Shown piece by piece: positions 30,119-38,255 of a DNA stretch of 64,000 nucleotides. The notes under the pieces are model-generated. The model was given only the letters and a program-made list of their open reading frames with translations. It had not been told where the DNA came from and made no database searches. The position numbers and the translations under genes are program-made. The stretch covers positions 576,161 to 640,160 of the forward strand of contig NZ_JYKO02000001.1 of assembly GCF_000949385.2 (NCBI RefSeq), given 5' to 3'. This stretch comes from Pseudomonas sp. LFM046. Lineage in GTDB: Bacteria; Pseudomonadota; Gammaproteobacteria; Pseudomonadales; Pseudomonadaceae. The stretch's first letter is position 1, and every line of letters begins with the position of its first letter.

Positions 30119-30760
30119 TCAGCGCCCCAGACGGCGCAGGTCGTCGGATTCGATGATCCGCACGCCGTCCTGCTCCTCCAGCGCCAGGCGCCAGAGGGCA
30201 CGGGCCAGGGTGCAGACGTTAATGCCGCGGTACTTGCCCGGCACCCAGCGCATCACCAATGAGGCCAGGCGTTCGCCCAGCCGGAATTCACTGCGCGGGC
30301 CCATCAGCAGGGAGGGGCGGGCGATGGTCAGTTGGGGCCAGTCCATGGCTTTCAGGGCTTCTTCCATTTCACCCTTGACCCGGTTGTAGAAGATCGACGA
30401 CCCGCGATCGGCGCCCAGGGCGCTGAGCACGATGAAGTGTCGGGCCCCCAGCTCCCGCGCGCGGCGGGCGAAGGCCAGGACCAGGTCCAGGTCCACTGCG
30501 CGGAAAGCCTCCTGGGACCCCGCCTGGCGGATGGTGCTGCCCAGGCAGCAGAAGGCGACGTCGACCCGGCCTTGCAGGTCGGGCAGCAGATCGCCGACCG
30601 GGCCGACGGGGTTCTGCAGGTGGGGATGCTCGGCCAGGGGGCGGCGTGTCGGGGCCAGTACCTTGGCCACGGTGGGCTCGTTGAGCAGTCGGTCGAGCAG
30701 GTGCTCGCCGGTCAGTCCAGTGGCGCCGGCGAGCAGTATGTGCTGGGGCGTCAGATGCAT
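30119..30760 (-). CDS. NAD(P)-binding Rossmann protein (HTATIP2/NmrA-like)
   Basis: The 213-residue atypical short-chain-dehydrogenase-like protein has a nucleotide-binding loop [14 protein letters not shown] at the N-terminus, [38 protein letters not shown] with the Y-x-x-x-K pair, and [14 protein letters not shown]. These match the HTATIP2/Oxidored family. Biochemical role unknown. ATG 30760 is chosen over one seven codons upstream. It lies 28 nt after the C13/MORN lipoprotein gene on the same strand. Confidence 0.87.
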   Translation of the reverse strand: MHLTPQHILLAGATGLTGEHLLDRLLNEPTVAKVLAPTRRPLAEHPHLQNPVGPVGDLLPDLQGRVDVAFCCLGSTIRQAGSQEAFRAVDLDLVLAFARRARELGARHFIVLSALGADRGSSIFYNRVKGEMEEALKAMDWPQLTIARPSLLMGPRSEFRLGERLASLVMRWVPGKYRGINVCTLARALWRLALEEQDGVRIIESDDLRRLGR

Positions 30761-30788
30761 ATTGTTTCTCCGCTGATACACGCTGAGC

Positions 30789-32516
30789 TTAGTGGCTGCG
30801 AGCAGTTTTGTCGGCGCTTGCGGCGCTTTGCGCGGTCAGGGCCTGTTCGGCCTGATGTTCGCGCAGTTCATGCCAGCGGGTGGTAACGGCTTTCGGGGCC
30901 CAGATCTGCGGCTCGGACGCTTCGAAGTCATCGGCTTTCTCCCGCTCGGCGACCTTTTCCTTGGCAATGCTGAAGGCCCGTTCCAGGTCGTCGGTTTCAC
31001 TGAAGGCGTCGGCGAACAGCGCCCGCCCGAAATAGGTGAAGTCATTCTCTTCGGAGCAGCCGAAGGACACCCGATCAGAGCGGGCAGCGGTCATGATCAG
31101 GGTCTTGTCATCCTTCAGCGGCGGAATGAAGCCGCCGGAGTAGCAGGCGGAGATCACCAGTACCTTGTACCTGTCCTTGAGCGGCGCGAGCAGGTCGGCC
31201 AGCTCCCGGGCCGGGAGGTGGCCCAATTGCAGGCCGGGTTGCTCCAGGGCCAGCTCGTGGGTCGGCGAGCCGTGGCTGGTCAGGTAGATGAACACCAGGT
31301 CCTCCGGGCCACTGCGTTTGGCGATGGCCTGGACTGCACGGGACAGGCTTTCGCGGGTGGCCAGGGGGCGGTCGGCCATGTGCTCGCGATGGTTGACCAG
31401 GGTGATCTGGCCGTGGGCGCGGAAGCGCTCGGCCAGGAGTTTCGAGACGTAATCCGCTTCGCGCAGGAACACGCTCTGGCGGCCGTCGCCGGCCAAGGCG
31501 ATGGTGTAGAGCTCCACGTCCGGAGTCGATGCCGGCACCGCGTTCAGCGCCTGTTCGAGCAGGTAGCCCTGGGCGAGCAGGCCCAGCTCCAGCGGGTTGG
31601 CCAGGGCCTTACCCTGTTCATCACGAATGCGCGTGCCGTCCTGCCAGACGCCGGCTTCGCGTTTGCCGTCGGGCAGGGTCAGGGTGCCGGTGCCGCTGTA
31701 CAGGCCATCACTGAAAGAGCCTTCGTAGCGGCTCCCGTCGGCCTGGGACAGTTTGCCCTTGCCCTGGTAGCGCCACTGCTTGAATTGGCCCAGGTAGTGG
31801 CTGCCGTCAGCTCCGACGAACTCACCCTTGCCGACCAGGCTGCCTTCCTTGAAGTCGCCGCTCCAGACATCACCGTCGGCACTGGTGTAGCGGCCCTTGC
31901 CCTCGAACAGGCTGTTCTTGAATTCGCCGATGTAGTGGGAGCCGTCCTGGCCCTGGTAGGCGCCCTGGCCATTCAGCTGGCCATCATGGAAGCGGCCGCT
32001 GTAGCGGTTGCCGGCCTCGTCGGTGCGCACGCCTTCGCCTTCCGGCCTGCCGTTGCGGAAGAGGCCCTGATAATTGCTGCCGTCGGGCCATTCGAGGCTG
32101 CCGAATCCCTGGTACTTGTCGTTGCGGAACTGCCCGCGGTAGGTCACGCCACCCTGGCTCAGGGTACCTTCGCCGTCGAACTGGTTGTGGGCGAAGCCGC
32201 CTTCGTAGGAGGTGCCGTTGCCATAGCGGAGTTGGCCCTGGCCGTGGAACAGACCGGCCTGGAATTCGCCGATGTAGACCAGTCCGTTGGGGCCGTGCCA
32301 CTCGCCTTTCCCTTCAGGCTGACCGTCCTTGAACTGGCCTTCGAACCAGGTCCCGTTGTTGTAATCCAGCCGGCCCGGTCCCTGCAGCAGGCCGTCCACC
32401 AACTCCCCGCGATAGCGGGAGCCATCGGGTAGCCGCGCATCCGGCGGGGTCAGAGGTTCGCCTTCGCCGCAGGCCACAAGGAGCAGGGCGAGGGTCAGGG
32501 GCAGAAGGGGCTTCAT
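30789..32516 (-). CDS. Lipoprotein with MORN repeats and a C13 (legumain-like) peptidase domain
   Basis: The 575-residue product has a lipoprotein signal ending LLVAC (Cys16), so it is membrane-anchored outside the cytoplasm. Residues about 34-290 are roughly eleven MORN-type repeats (YxGxFxxGxxxGxGxxxxxDG). After a linker comes a caspase/legumain-like fold with His415 in [10 protein letters not shown] and Cys458 in [10 protein letters not shown], the expected catalytic dyad. It resembles PAO1 PA4016 in position. MORN repeats often bind lipids or assemble proteins, and the peptidase may process a periplasmic target; both are inference. Confidence 0.88.
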   Translation of the reverse strand: MKPLLPLTLALLLVACGEGEPLTPPDARLPDGSRYRGELVDGLLQGPGRLDYNNGTWFEGQFKDGQPEGKGEWHGPNGLVYIGEFQAGLFHGQGQLRYGNGTSYEGGFAHNQFDGEGTLSQGGVTYRGQFRNDKYQGFGSLEWPDGSNYQGLFRNGRPEGEGVRTDEAGNRYSGRFHDGQLNGQGAYQGQDGSHYIGEFKNSLFEGKGRYTSADGDVWSGDFKEGSLVGKGEFVGADGSHYLGQFKQWRYQGKGKLSQADGSRYEGSFSDGLYSGTGTLTLPDGKREAGVWQDGTRIRDEQGKALANPLELGLLAQGYLLEQALNAVPASTPDVELYTIALAGDGRQSVFLREADYVSKLLAERFRAHGQITLVNHREHMADRPLATRESLSRAVQAIAKRSGPEDLVFIYLTSHGSPTHELALEQPGLQLGHLPARELADLLAPLKDRYKVLVISACYSGGFIPPLKDDKTLIMTAARSDRVSFGCSEENDFTYFGRALFADAFSETDDLERAFSIAKEKVAEREKADDFEASEPQIWAPKAVTTRWHELREHQAEQALTAQSAASADKTARSH

Positions 32517-32555
32517 CGGGCGTCCTTGGTTAGCGTCTGCCCTTCAGTTTGGCGC

Positions 32556-32584
32556 AAAAAAGCCCGCTGCTGCGGGCTTTTTTG
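32556..32584. terminator. Rho-independent terminator after the MaoC hydratase gene
   Basis: AAAAAAGCCCGC-tgct-GCGGGCTTTTTT is a short GC stem with runs on both sides. It lies downstream of the minus-strand hydratase and just upstream of the C13/MORN gene. Confidence 0.88.
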
Positions 32585-32599
32585 CCACCGGGTCGCGGC

Positions 32600-33055
32600 T
32601 TAGACGAAGCAGAGGCTCAGGGACTCGGCGATATAGGCGGGCTTTTGCTGGCCTTCGATTTCCAGGGTGCAGAGGGCCTTGATCAGCCACTGGCCGGGGT
32701 TCTTCTCGTTGACGTCGATGACCTTCACGGCCAGGCGCACGCGGGAATCAACCTTGACCGGCTGGATGAAGCGCACGGTGTCGAGGCCGTAGTTGACCAC
32801 CATCTTCGCGCCTTCGGGCAGGACCAGCAGGCCGTCTATGAGTTTCGGGATGAGCGACAGGCTGAGGAAGCCGTGGGCGATGGTGGAGCCGAAGGGCGTC
32901 TGCTTGGCGCGCTCCGGATCGACATGGATGAACTGGTGGTCGCCGGTGCATTCGGCGAACTGATTGATGCGCTGCTGATCGATGGTCACCCAGTCCGAGT
33001 GCCCCAACTCCTTGCCGACGTAGTTCTTCAGTTCCGCTACTGGTACGAACGCCAT
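32600..33055 (-). CDS. phaJ4: (R)-specific enoyl-CoA hydratase, MaoC/PhaJ type
   Basis: The 151-residue hot-dog-fold protein has the hydratase-2 motif around FAECTGDHQFIHVDPERA (catalytic Asp and His) and GSTIAHGFLSLSLIPKL. These enzymes hydrate trans-2-enoyl-CoA to the (R)-3-hydroxyacyl form and can feed polyhydroxyalkanoate synthesis. The symbol follows the equivalent gene at this place in P. aeruginosa (PA4015) and P. putida, as I recall; function here is otherwise general MaoC. It has its own terminator. Confidence 0.85.
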   Translation of the reverse strand: MAFVPVAELKNYVGKELGHSDWVTIDQQRINQFAECTGDHQFIHVDPERAKQTPFGSTIAHGFLSLSLIPKLIDGLLVLPEGAKMVVNYGLDTVRFIQPVKVDSRVRLAVKVIDVNEKNPGQWLIKALCTLEIEGQQKPAYIAESLSLCFV

Positions 33056-33210
33056 ACGTCATCCTCCGTGGATGCAGTGTTGTAGTTTTTCTAATCAGGG
33101 GGCCTTGCCCCACTGTTGCGTGCAGGGCGTAGATCAGCACGCCGGGCGAGGCGGGTCAATATGCCATGGCCCCTGCGAATGGCGGGTTATAGGGGGACGG
33201 TGGGCGTGCC

Positions 33211-33216
33211 TATAAT
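33211..33216 (+). promoter_or_regulatory. Likely -10 element of the lrgA-like gene
   Basis: A perfect TATAAT lies 52 nt before the ATG. The -35 region is weak. A start site near 33223 would give a leader of about 45 nt. Confidence 0.4.
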
Positions 33217-33267
33217 GCCCCGGTCCCGGCCGAGGCCCGGCGGGCGGACCTACCCGTGGAGATTTTC

Positions 33268-33630
33268 ATGCTGTTGCGCGGACTGACCTGGCTGGTGCTG
33301 TTCCAGCTGATCGGTAGCGGGCTCAATGCCCTGTTCCTGTCCATGCTGCCCGGGCCCATCATCGGCCTGGTGCTGCTGTTCCTCTACCTGCTGGCCCGTG
33401 GCGAGGTGAGCGAGCCGCTGAGCCTGGCCGCCAGCAGCCTGCTGCGCTATCTGCCGTTGCTGCTGGTGCCGCCGGCGGTGGGCGTGATGGTCTATGCCCA
33501 GGACATCTGGGCGGACTTCTGGGCCATCGCCGGCGCCCTGGTGCTGTCCCTGCTGGTTGCCTTCGTCTTTTCCGGCTGGTTGATGCAGAAGCTCATCGAT
33601 CGCCAGCCGCCACGGGGGGAGGAACCATGA
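33268..33630 (+). CDS. LrgA/CidA-family holin-like membrane protein
   Basis: The 120-residue product has four hydrophobic segments and the family signature LFLSMLPGPIIGLVLLFLYL; the charged C-terminus is typical of CidA/LrgA. Such proteins act with LrgB partners in cell lysis control or small-molecule export. ATG 33268 is chosen over an in-frame GTG 12 bp upstream. The stop overlaps the LrgB-like start (ATGA), so the two are coupled. Whether this is the Cid-type or Lrg-type pair cannot be decided. Confidence 0.9.
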   Translation: MLLRGLTWLVLFQLIGSGLNALFLSMLPGPIIGLVLLFLYLLARGEVSEPLSLAASSLLRYLPLLLVPPAVGVMVYAQDIWADFWAIAGALVLSLLVAFVFSGWLMQKLIDRQPPRGEEP

Positions 33631-34343
33631 GCCTCGACTGGCAAGCCGCCATTGCGGCGGTGGTGCACCATCCCCTGTTCGGCTTCGGCGTGACCCTCGC
33701 CGGGTATCAGCTCGCACTCGCGGCCTACGAGAAGACCCGCTGGGTATTCCTGCAGCCGGTGCTGCTGTCCATGCTGCTGCTGATCGGCGTGCTCATGGCC
33801 TTCGGCATCAGCTACCAGGAGTACCGCCAGAGCACGCAGCTGCTGACCGTTTTCCTCGGTCCCGCCACTGTCGCCCTGGCGGTGCCGCTATTCCTCAATC
33901 TGCGGCGGATTCGCCAGCTGTTCTGGCCCACGCTGCTGACGCTGGTGTTCGGCGGCCTCTTCGCTACGCTGTCGGTAGCACTGCTGGGCTGGTGGTTCGG
34001 CACCGAACACATGGTGCTGATGACGCTGTTGCCGAAGTCGGTGACCTCGCCCATCGCGATGCTGGTGGCCGAGCAACTCGGCGGCGTGGCGGCCCTGGCG
34101 GCGGTGTTCGTGCTGATCACCGGCGTGCTTGGGGCCATACTGGGGCCGGAGTTGCTGCGCCGTTGCGGCGTGCACCATCCGGCCGCCCAAGGCATGGCCC
34201 TGGGGCTCACGGCCCATGCGGTGGGCACTGCGCGGGCCCTGCAGGAAGGCGAGGAGTGCGGTGCCTTCGCCGCGCTGGCCATGAGCCTGATGGGCGTCGC
34301 CACCGCAGTGCTGCTGCCGCTCGCCGTTGCCATGATTGCTTGA
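33627..34343 (+). CDS. LrgB-family membrane protein
   Basis: The 238-residue product has about seven hydrophobic helices and the hallmark LLPKSVTSPIAMLVAEQLGG, followed by GVHHPAAQGMALGLTAHAVGTARAL (quoted in part). It is the partner of the preceding LrgA-like protein, and the overlapping ATGA junction supports a stoichiometric complex. Family members influence murein hydrolase activity or export by-products such as pyruvate or glycolate in other bacteria; which applies here is not visible. Confidence 0.93.
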   Translation: MSLDWQAAIAAVVHHPLFGFGVTLAGYQLALAAYEKTRWVFLQPVLLSMLLLIGVLMAFGISYQEYRQSTQLLTVFLGPATVALAVPLFLNLRRIRQLFWPTLLTLVFGGLFATLSVALLGWWFGTEHMVLMTLLPKSVTSPIAMLVAEQLGGVAALAAVFVLITGVLGAILGPELLRRCGVHHPAAQGMALGLTAHAVGTARALQEGEECGAFAALAMSLMGVATAVLLPLAVAMIA

Positions 34344-34352
34344 GGTCGATGC

Positions 34353-34943
34353 ATGAAGTTGCCGTTGTTTCCCCTCAATACCGTGCTGTTCCCGGGCTGC
34401 ACCCTGGACCTGCAGATATTCGAGGCACGCTACCTGGACATGATCGGACGCTGCATGAAGCAGGGCGAAGGTTTCGGCGTGGTCTGCATCCTCGAAGGCC
34501 AGGAAGTGGGCGAGGCCGCCAACCGTTTCGCCGCCATCGGTTGCGAAGCGCTGATCCGCGACTGGCAGCAGCGCCCCAATGGCCTCCTGGGCATTCGTGT
34601 GGAAGGCGGGCGACGTTTCCACGTCAGCTCGGCGGAGGTCCTGCGCGACCAACTGACCCTGGCCGATGTGGACTGGCTGAGCGATGAGCCCGAGCGACCG
34701 CTGCGTCCGGAGCATGCCGACCTTGCGGCGCTGCTCAACGCCCTGGCCGAGCATCCCATGGTCCAGGGCCTGGGCATGGGTGGCGAAGTGGACGGGCAGC
34801 AGGCCCTGGCCAATCAGTTGGCCTATCTGCTGCCGTTCGACCTGAAGGAGAAGCTGCATCTGCTGACGCTGGCCGATCCCGATGAGCGCCTGACGTTCCT
34901 CCAGGGGCTGCTGGATCAGCTTCAGGGCGAATCCATCGCCTGA
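34353..34943 (+). CDS. LON substrate-binding-domain protein
   Basis: The 196-residue stand-alone N-terminal LON (PUA-like) domain begins LPLFPLNTVLFPGCTLDLQIFE (quoted in part) and continues with RYLDMIGRCM and FGVVCI. No AAA+ or protease part is present. Such proteins occur widely; some may be adaptors, but function is not established. It begins nine bases after lrgB and is probably in the same transcript. A GGCGAAT-type palindrome follows the stop. Confidence 0.92.
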   Translation: MKLPLFPLNTVLFPGCTLDLQIFEARYLDMIGRCMKQGEGFGVVCILEGQEVGEAANRFAAIGCEALIRDWQQRPNGLLGIRVEGGRRFHVSSAEVLRDQLTLADVDWLSDEPERPLRPEHADLAALLNALAEHPMVQGLGMGGEVDGQQALANQLAYLLPFDLKEKLHLLTLADPDERLTFLQGLLDQLQGESIA

Positions 34944-35000
34944 GGCTCCGCAGAGCCTTCACATCCCAACGCCTATCCGCACCGCGCCGGGCGGGACCGC

Positions 35001-35035
35001 GTCCTGCATGGCGAATGAATTCGCCCCCGCAGGAC
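35001..35035. repeat. Palindromic repeat, GGGGCGAAT family (copy 3, imperfect)
   Basis: GTCCTGC and GCAGGAC enclose GGCGAAT-ga-ATTCGCC. Like the other copies, it lies between convergent genes (LON-domain gene and DedA-PAP2 gene). Confidence 0.65.
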
Positions 35036-35040
35036 TTCAA

Positions 35041-36357
35041 CTAGTAGCTGTAGCGCGCCAGGGCTTCAGGCAAGGCCCAGGTGGCGATGCCGCCGAGCAG
35101 GGCCAGGCAGGCCGGCAGGATCAGCAGCCACACCCTGGGGGCCATGGCCGTGAGGGGGGCTGCACGCTGCATCAGGACCAGGCCGGTTGACGCGATACCA
35201 CCAGCCAGCAGACCGCCGGCCAGAATGTCGGTGGGCCAGTGCACGCCGAGGTAGACCCGCGACAGGGCGATGGCCAGGGCCGGCAGACAGGCCAGCAGCA
35301 GCCAGGTCAGGCGCTGGCGCCCCGGCTGGCCGCGCCCGGCGAGGATGCCCAGCACCAGGAAGAAGGCAAAGGCCGCCGAACTGTGGCCGCTGGGGAAACT
35401 GTAGGTGGTCAGCGGTTCGGTGAGCACATCCGGGCGTGCCCGTGCGAAGAAGTTCTTGAGTCCGCTGTTGGCCAGGGCGGTGACCACCAGTGTGCCAATC
35501 GCGAAGCAGGCGGCGCGCCACTGGCGCAGCACCAGCAGCAAGGCACCGAGCAGGGCGCCGGCGAGGAGTTGGGTGGTGAAATCCCCCAGGCGAGTGACCA
35601 ATACCATCACGTGGTCGAAGCTGGGGTGGCGTTGTTCCTGGACCAGTGTCATCAGGCCCTGATCCAGGGCCTGCAGATGCGGCCAGCCGACCAACAGCGC
35701 GCCCAGCGCCGCCAGGCAGAGGCCGGCCGACAGCGGGTTGGCCCAGCGCTTCTCGCGCAGGGTGCTGTGGATGATCAGGCCGAGCATGCCCACCACGACC
35801 ACGATGACCACACCGGCCTCGCGCCAGAAGCCTTCTGGCAGCGGCAGGCGCAGCGCCGCGCCGGTGGCCCAGCCCGGGACGAGGTAGGCCACTGCCCAGC
35901 CGGCGGCGGCCAGCATGCTCACGGCAACGAAGCGGGGGAAGGGCATGTCCAGCATGCCGGCCACCATCGGCAGCATCGGCCGCAGCGGACCGATGTAACG
36001 GCCCACCAGCAGGCTGGCGACGCCGTAGCGCTGGAAGTAATTCTCCGCGCCGCTGATCCATTCCGGATGGTCCCGTAGCAGCGGCAGGCGGCGGATGTTC
36101 TGGTGGAAGCGCCGGCCCAGCCCGTAGGAAATCAGGTCTCCCAATAATCCGCCGGTGTAGGCCAGGAGCAGGGTTTCCCAGAGCTCCAGGGCGCCGCTGC
36201 CGGCCATCACGCCGACGGCGAAGAGCAGCGCCACGCCCGGCACCACGATGCCGGCGATGGCCAGGCATTCGATGCAGGCGATCAGGAAGATGGCCAGGCC
36301 CAGCCACTCCGGGTTGGCGCCTAGCCAGGCGGTGGCCTGGTCGAACCATTGACTCAT
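35041..36357 (-). CDS. DedA-PAP2 fusion membrane protein
   Basis: In this 438-residue protein the first 200 residues are a DedA/SNARE-associated domain (GALELWETLLLAYTGGLLGD; SLLVGRYIGPLRPMLPMVAG). The second half is a PAP2 phosphatase with KNFFARARP, YSFPSGHSSAAFAF and SRVYLGVHWPTDILAG, all three motifs intact. The combination suggests undecaprenyl- or phospholipid-phosphate dephosphorylation coupled to lipid flipping, since DedA relatives recycle carrier lipids; this is inference. The start overlaps the stop of mpg (ATGA). Confidence 0.93.
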   Translation of the reverse strand: MSQWFDQATAWLGANPEWLGLAIFLIACIECLAIAGIVVPGVALLFAVGVMAGSGALELWETLLLAYTGGLLGDLISYGLGRRFHQNIRRLPLLRDHPEWISGAENYFQRYGVASLLVGRYIGPLRPMLPMVAGMLDMPFPRFVAVSMLAAAGWAVAYLVPGWATGAALRLPLPEGFWREAGVVIVVVVGMLGLIIHSTLREKRWANPLSAGLCLAALGALLVGWPHLQALDQGLMTLVQEQRHPSFDHVMVLVTRLGDFTTQLLAGALLGALLLVLRQWRAACFAIGTLVVTALANSGLKNFFARARPDVLTEPLTTYSFPSGHSSAAFAFFLVLGILAGRGQPGRQRLTWLLLACLPALAIALSRVYLGVHWPTDILAGGLLAGGIASTGLVLMQRAAPLTAMAPRVWLLILPACLALLGGIATWALPEALARYSY

Positions 36358-37064
36358 GGCTGGGTGTCCTCGATCAGCTGGTAGTCGCGCCCTTCGAGCT
36401 GCCCGCGGCGCAGCGGGTTGCGCGTGCAGTGGCGGGCATAGGCGGCATCGACGAAGCGGTAGGGCAGGTGTTCATCACGGCCGTGGGGGATGCCCAGGCG
36501 CGCGGTCTGGATGATGGTGCGCGGCCGCTCGCCGACGTCTTCGACGAACAGCTGCTGCCAGTCGAAGCGTTGGCCGTCCCAGTCCGGCACCTTGAGGCCG
36601 AGGGATTTGCACAGCAGGGTCTGGCCGGCGCAGAGCCGTTCGGCAGGGCGCGGTTCACCCTTGGCGTCCGGGTTGTTGCGCTGCATGGCCGCCAGGGACT
36701 CCTCCGGGGAGATGGCATCCACCCAGGGGTGCCCGGACTTGATCAGCACGGCATTGCCGGCACCGTGGGCACTGAAATTCAGCGAATCGCCGCCCCGGGC
36801 GTAATACATGTAGATGTGCCCGCCATCGAGGAACAGCGCCCGGCGCTTGTGGGTGTAACCGAGGGACGCGTGGCTGCCCTTGTCCACCAGGTAATAGGCC
36901 TCGGTTTCGATGATGCGTGCCGACAGCCAGCGTCCGTCAATGCGGTGGCGGATCACCTTGCCCAGCAGTTCCCGCGCCACCTGTTGGGCATCGCGGTCGA
37001 AGAAGTCGTCCGCCAGGGGGCGGGCGCCGGGCCAGGGCAAACTTAGGATGGGATCGCGGGACAT
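36354..37064 (-). CDS. mpg: DNA-3-methyladenine glycosylase (AAG/Mpg type)
   Basis: The 236-residue base-excision glycosylase removes alkylated purines. Motifs are ARELLGKVIRHR, ARIIETEAYYLVDKGSHAS (catalytic Glu in ETEAY), FLDGGHIYMYYARGGDSLNF and GVPHGRD-like GIPHGRDEHLPYRFVD near the end. It is first in a two-gene minus-strand unit with the DedA-PAP2 gene, sharing the sequence ATGA. No functional link between the two is known to me. Confidence 0.93.
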   Translation of the reverse strand: MSRDPILSLPWPGARPLADDFFDRDAQQVARELLGKVIRHRIDGRWLSARIIETEAYYLVDKGSHASLGYTHKRRALFLDGGHIYMYYARGGDSLNFSAHGAGNAVLIKSGHPWVDAISPEESLAAMQRNNPDAKGEPRPAERLCAGQTLLCKSLGLKVPDWDGQRFDWQQLFVEDVGERPRTIIQTARLGIPHGRDEHLPYRFVDAAYARHCTRNPLRRGQLEGRDYQLIEDTQP

Positions 37065-37180
37065 GGGGCTGTTGCAGGGTTCCGGCTGGGAATAGGCTGG
37101 CGATTATACGGACACGATGATTAGTCGAAGCTGAATGCCTGCATCGGAATCGTCACGCAAAATAACAAGAGCCTGCCGCC

Positions 37181-38026
37181 ATGTCCCGAGCCGCCCGCCT
37201 CGACAGCGCCCACATCACCCCGAGCGCGCATTACACCGGTTACGTCTGGTATCGCCATCAACTGGCCGAGGCTCCGTTCGTCACAGCCTTCGGGCGGCTG
37301 GCCCACGGCCTGCTGGCGCCGGTCAGCTGGGGCGCCAGGGCGGCGTTCGGGCTGGATGTGGAGCGCTTCCTGCTGCAGCGCCATCTGTTGATTGATGCCT
37401 GTCTGCGCGAGGCCATCGAGCAGCGCGGCGTGCGCCAGGTGGTGGAGATCGCCTGCGGCCTGTCGCCCCGTGGCCGGCGCTTCTGCGCCCGGTACCCGGA
37501 TCTGCGTTACCTGGAGGCTGACCTGCCGCCCATGGCGGCCCGCAAGCGCCTGCTGTTGCACGAGGAGGGCTGGCTGAGCGCGCGGCACCAGGTGCGGCCT
37601 GTGGATATCCTGGCCGACCAGGGCGCCCACAGCCTGTCGGCGCTGTTTTCCGGGCTGGATGCGGAACTGCCGGTGCTAGTGATCACCGAGGGCCTGGTGA
37701 ATTACTTCTCCCTCCCGCTGATCGAGACCTTCTGGACCCGGCTGGCGGCGCAGCTGCGCCCGTTCCCATCCGCCACCTACCTCACCGACCTCTACCCCGA
37801 CCTGCCCGAGCACCCGCGCTATCGCCAGTTGCGCTGGGGCATCGACCTGGTGGGACGGCTGACCCGTGGCCGTTACTACCTGCATTACCGGGGCGACCCG
37901 GCCATCGTCGACGGCTTCGGCGCCTGCGGATTCCGTGAGGTGCGGGTGCACGACCCGAAGGAGTTGGCAACTGCACCGGCGGATGCCTGGCCGGCACTGG
38001 TGCGAGTGGTGGAGGCGCGGATTTGA
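37181..38026 (+). CDS. Leucine carboxyl methyltransferase-family SAM methyltransferase
   Basis: The 281-residue product carries the LCMT/PPM1 pattern: N-terminal STAHYTGYVW-like HYTGYVWYRHQL, VVEIACGLSPRGRRF (SAM motif I), YLEADLPPMAARKRLL and LVITEGLVNYFS. Bacterial members are related to O-methyltransferases of polyketide and small-molecule pathways, and the substrate here cannot be told. It faces the convergent hydrolase gene across a repeat-rich gap. Confidence 0.87.
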   Translation: MSRAARLDSAHITPSAHYTGYVWYRHQLAEAPFVTAFGRLAHGLLAPVSWGARAAFGLDVERFLLQRHLLIDACLREAIEQRGVRQVVEIACGLSPRGRRFCARYPDLRYLEADLPPMAARKRLLLHEEGWLSARHQVRPVDILADQGAHSLSALFSGLDAELPVLVITEGLVNYFSLPLIETFWTRLAAQLRPFPSATYLTDLYPDLPEHPRYRQLRWGIDLVGRLTRGRYYLHYRGDPAIVDGFGACGFREVRVHDPKELATAPADAWPALVRVVEARI

Positions 38027-38044
38027 GGTTGGATCGGGCCGCTC

Positions 38045-38070
38045 GTGGGCGAATGTATTTGAACGTGGGA
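38045..38070. repeat. Degenerate half of the GGGGCGAAT palindrome family
   Basis: GTGGGCGAATGTATTTGAACGTGGG keeps the left arm of copy 1 (GGGCGAATGTATT), but the right arm has decayed. Confidence 0.4.
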
Positions 38071-38103
38071 AGCTGCGTCCTGAGTGTGCGGCCAACTGGC
38101 GGA

Positions 38104-38182
38104 GTAGGGTGCGCCGCGCGCACCAGCGGTTGGCAATAGTGCCGGGTCAGGCCCCGGGAGCGGTGCGCGCAGCGCACCCTAC
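38104..38182. repeat. REPIN-like inverted pair
   Basis: A 21-bp unit beginning GTAGGGTGCGC (38104-38124) recurs as its reverse complement at 38162-38182 with a single mismatch, and each copy can fold on itself. The gap 38027-38255 between convergent genes holds only this pair and a degenerate palindrome. Confidence 0.75.
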
Positions 38183-38255
38183 GGTCGACCAAGTGCTGAG
38201 GGCATGCTGCGGAGAGGAGGGTGAGCTACGCCCCCTTCCGGTGAGCTTCAATCCT

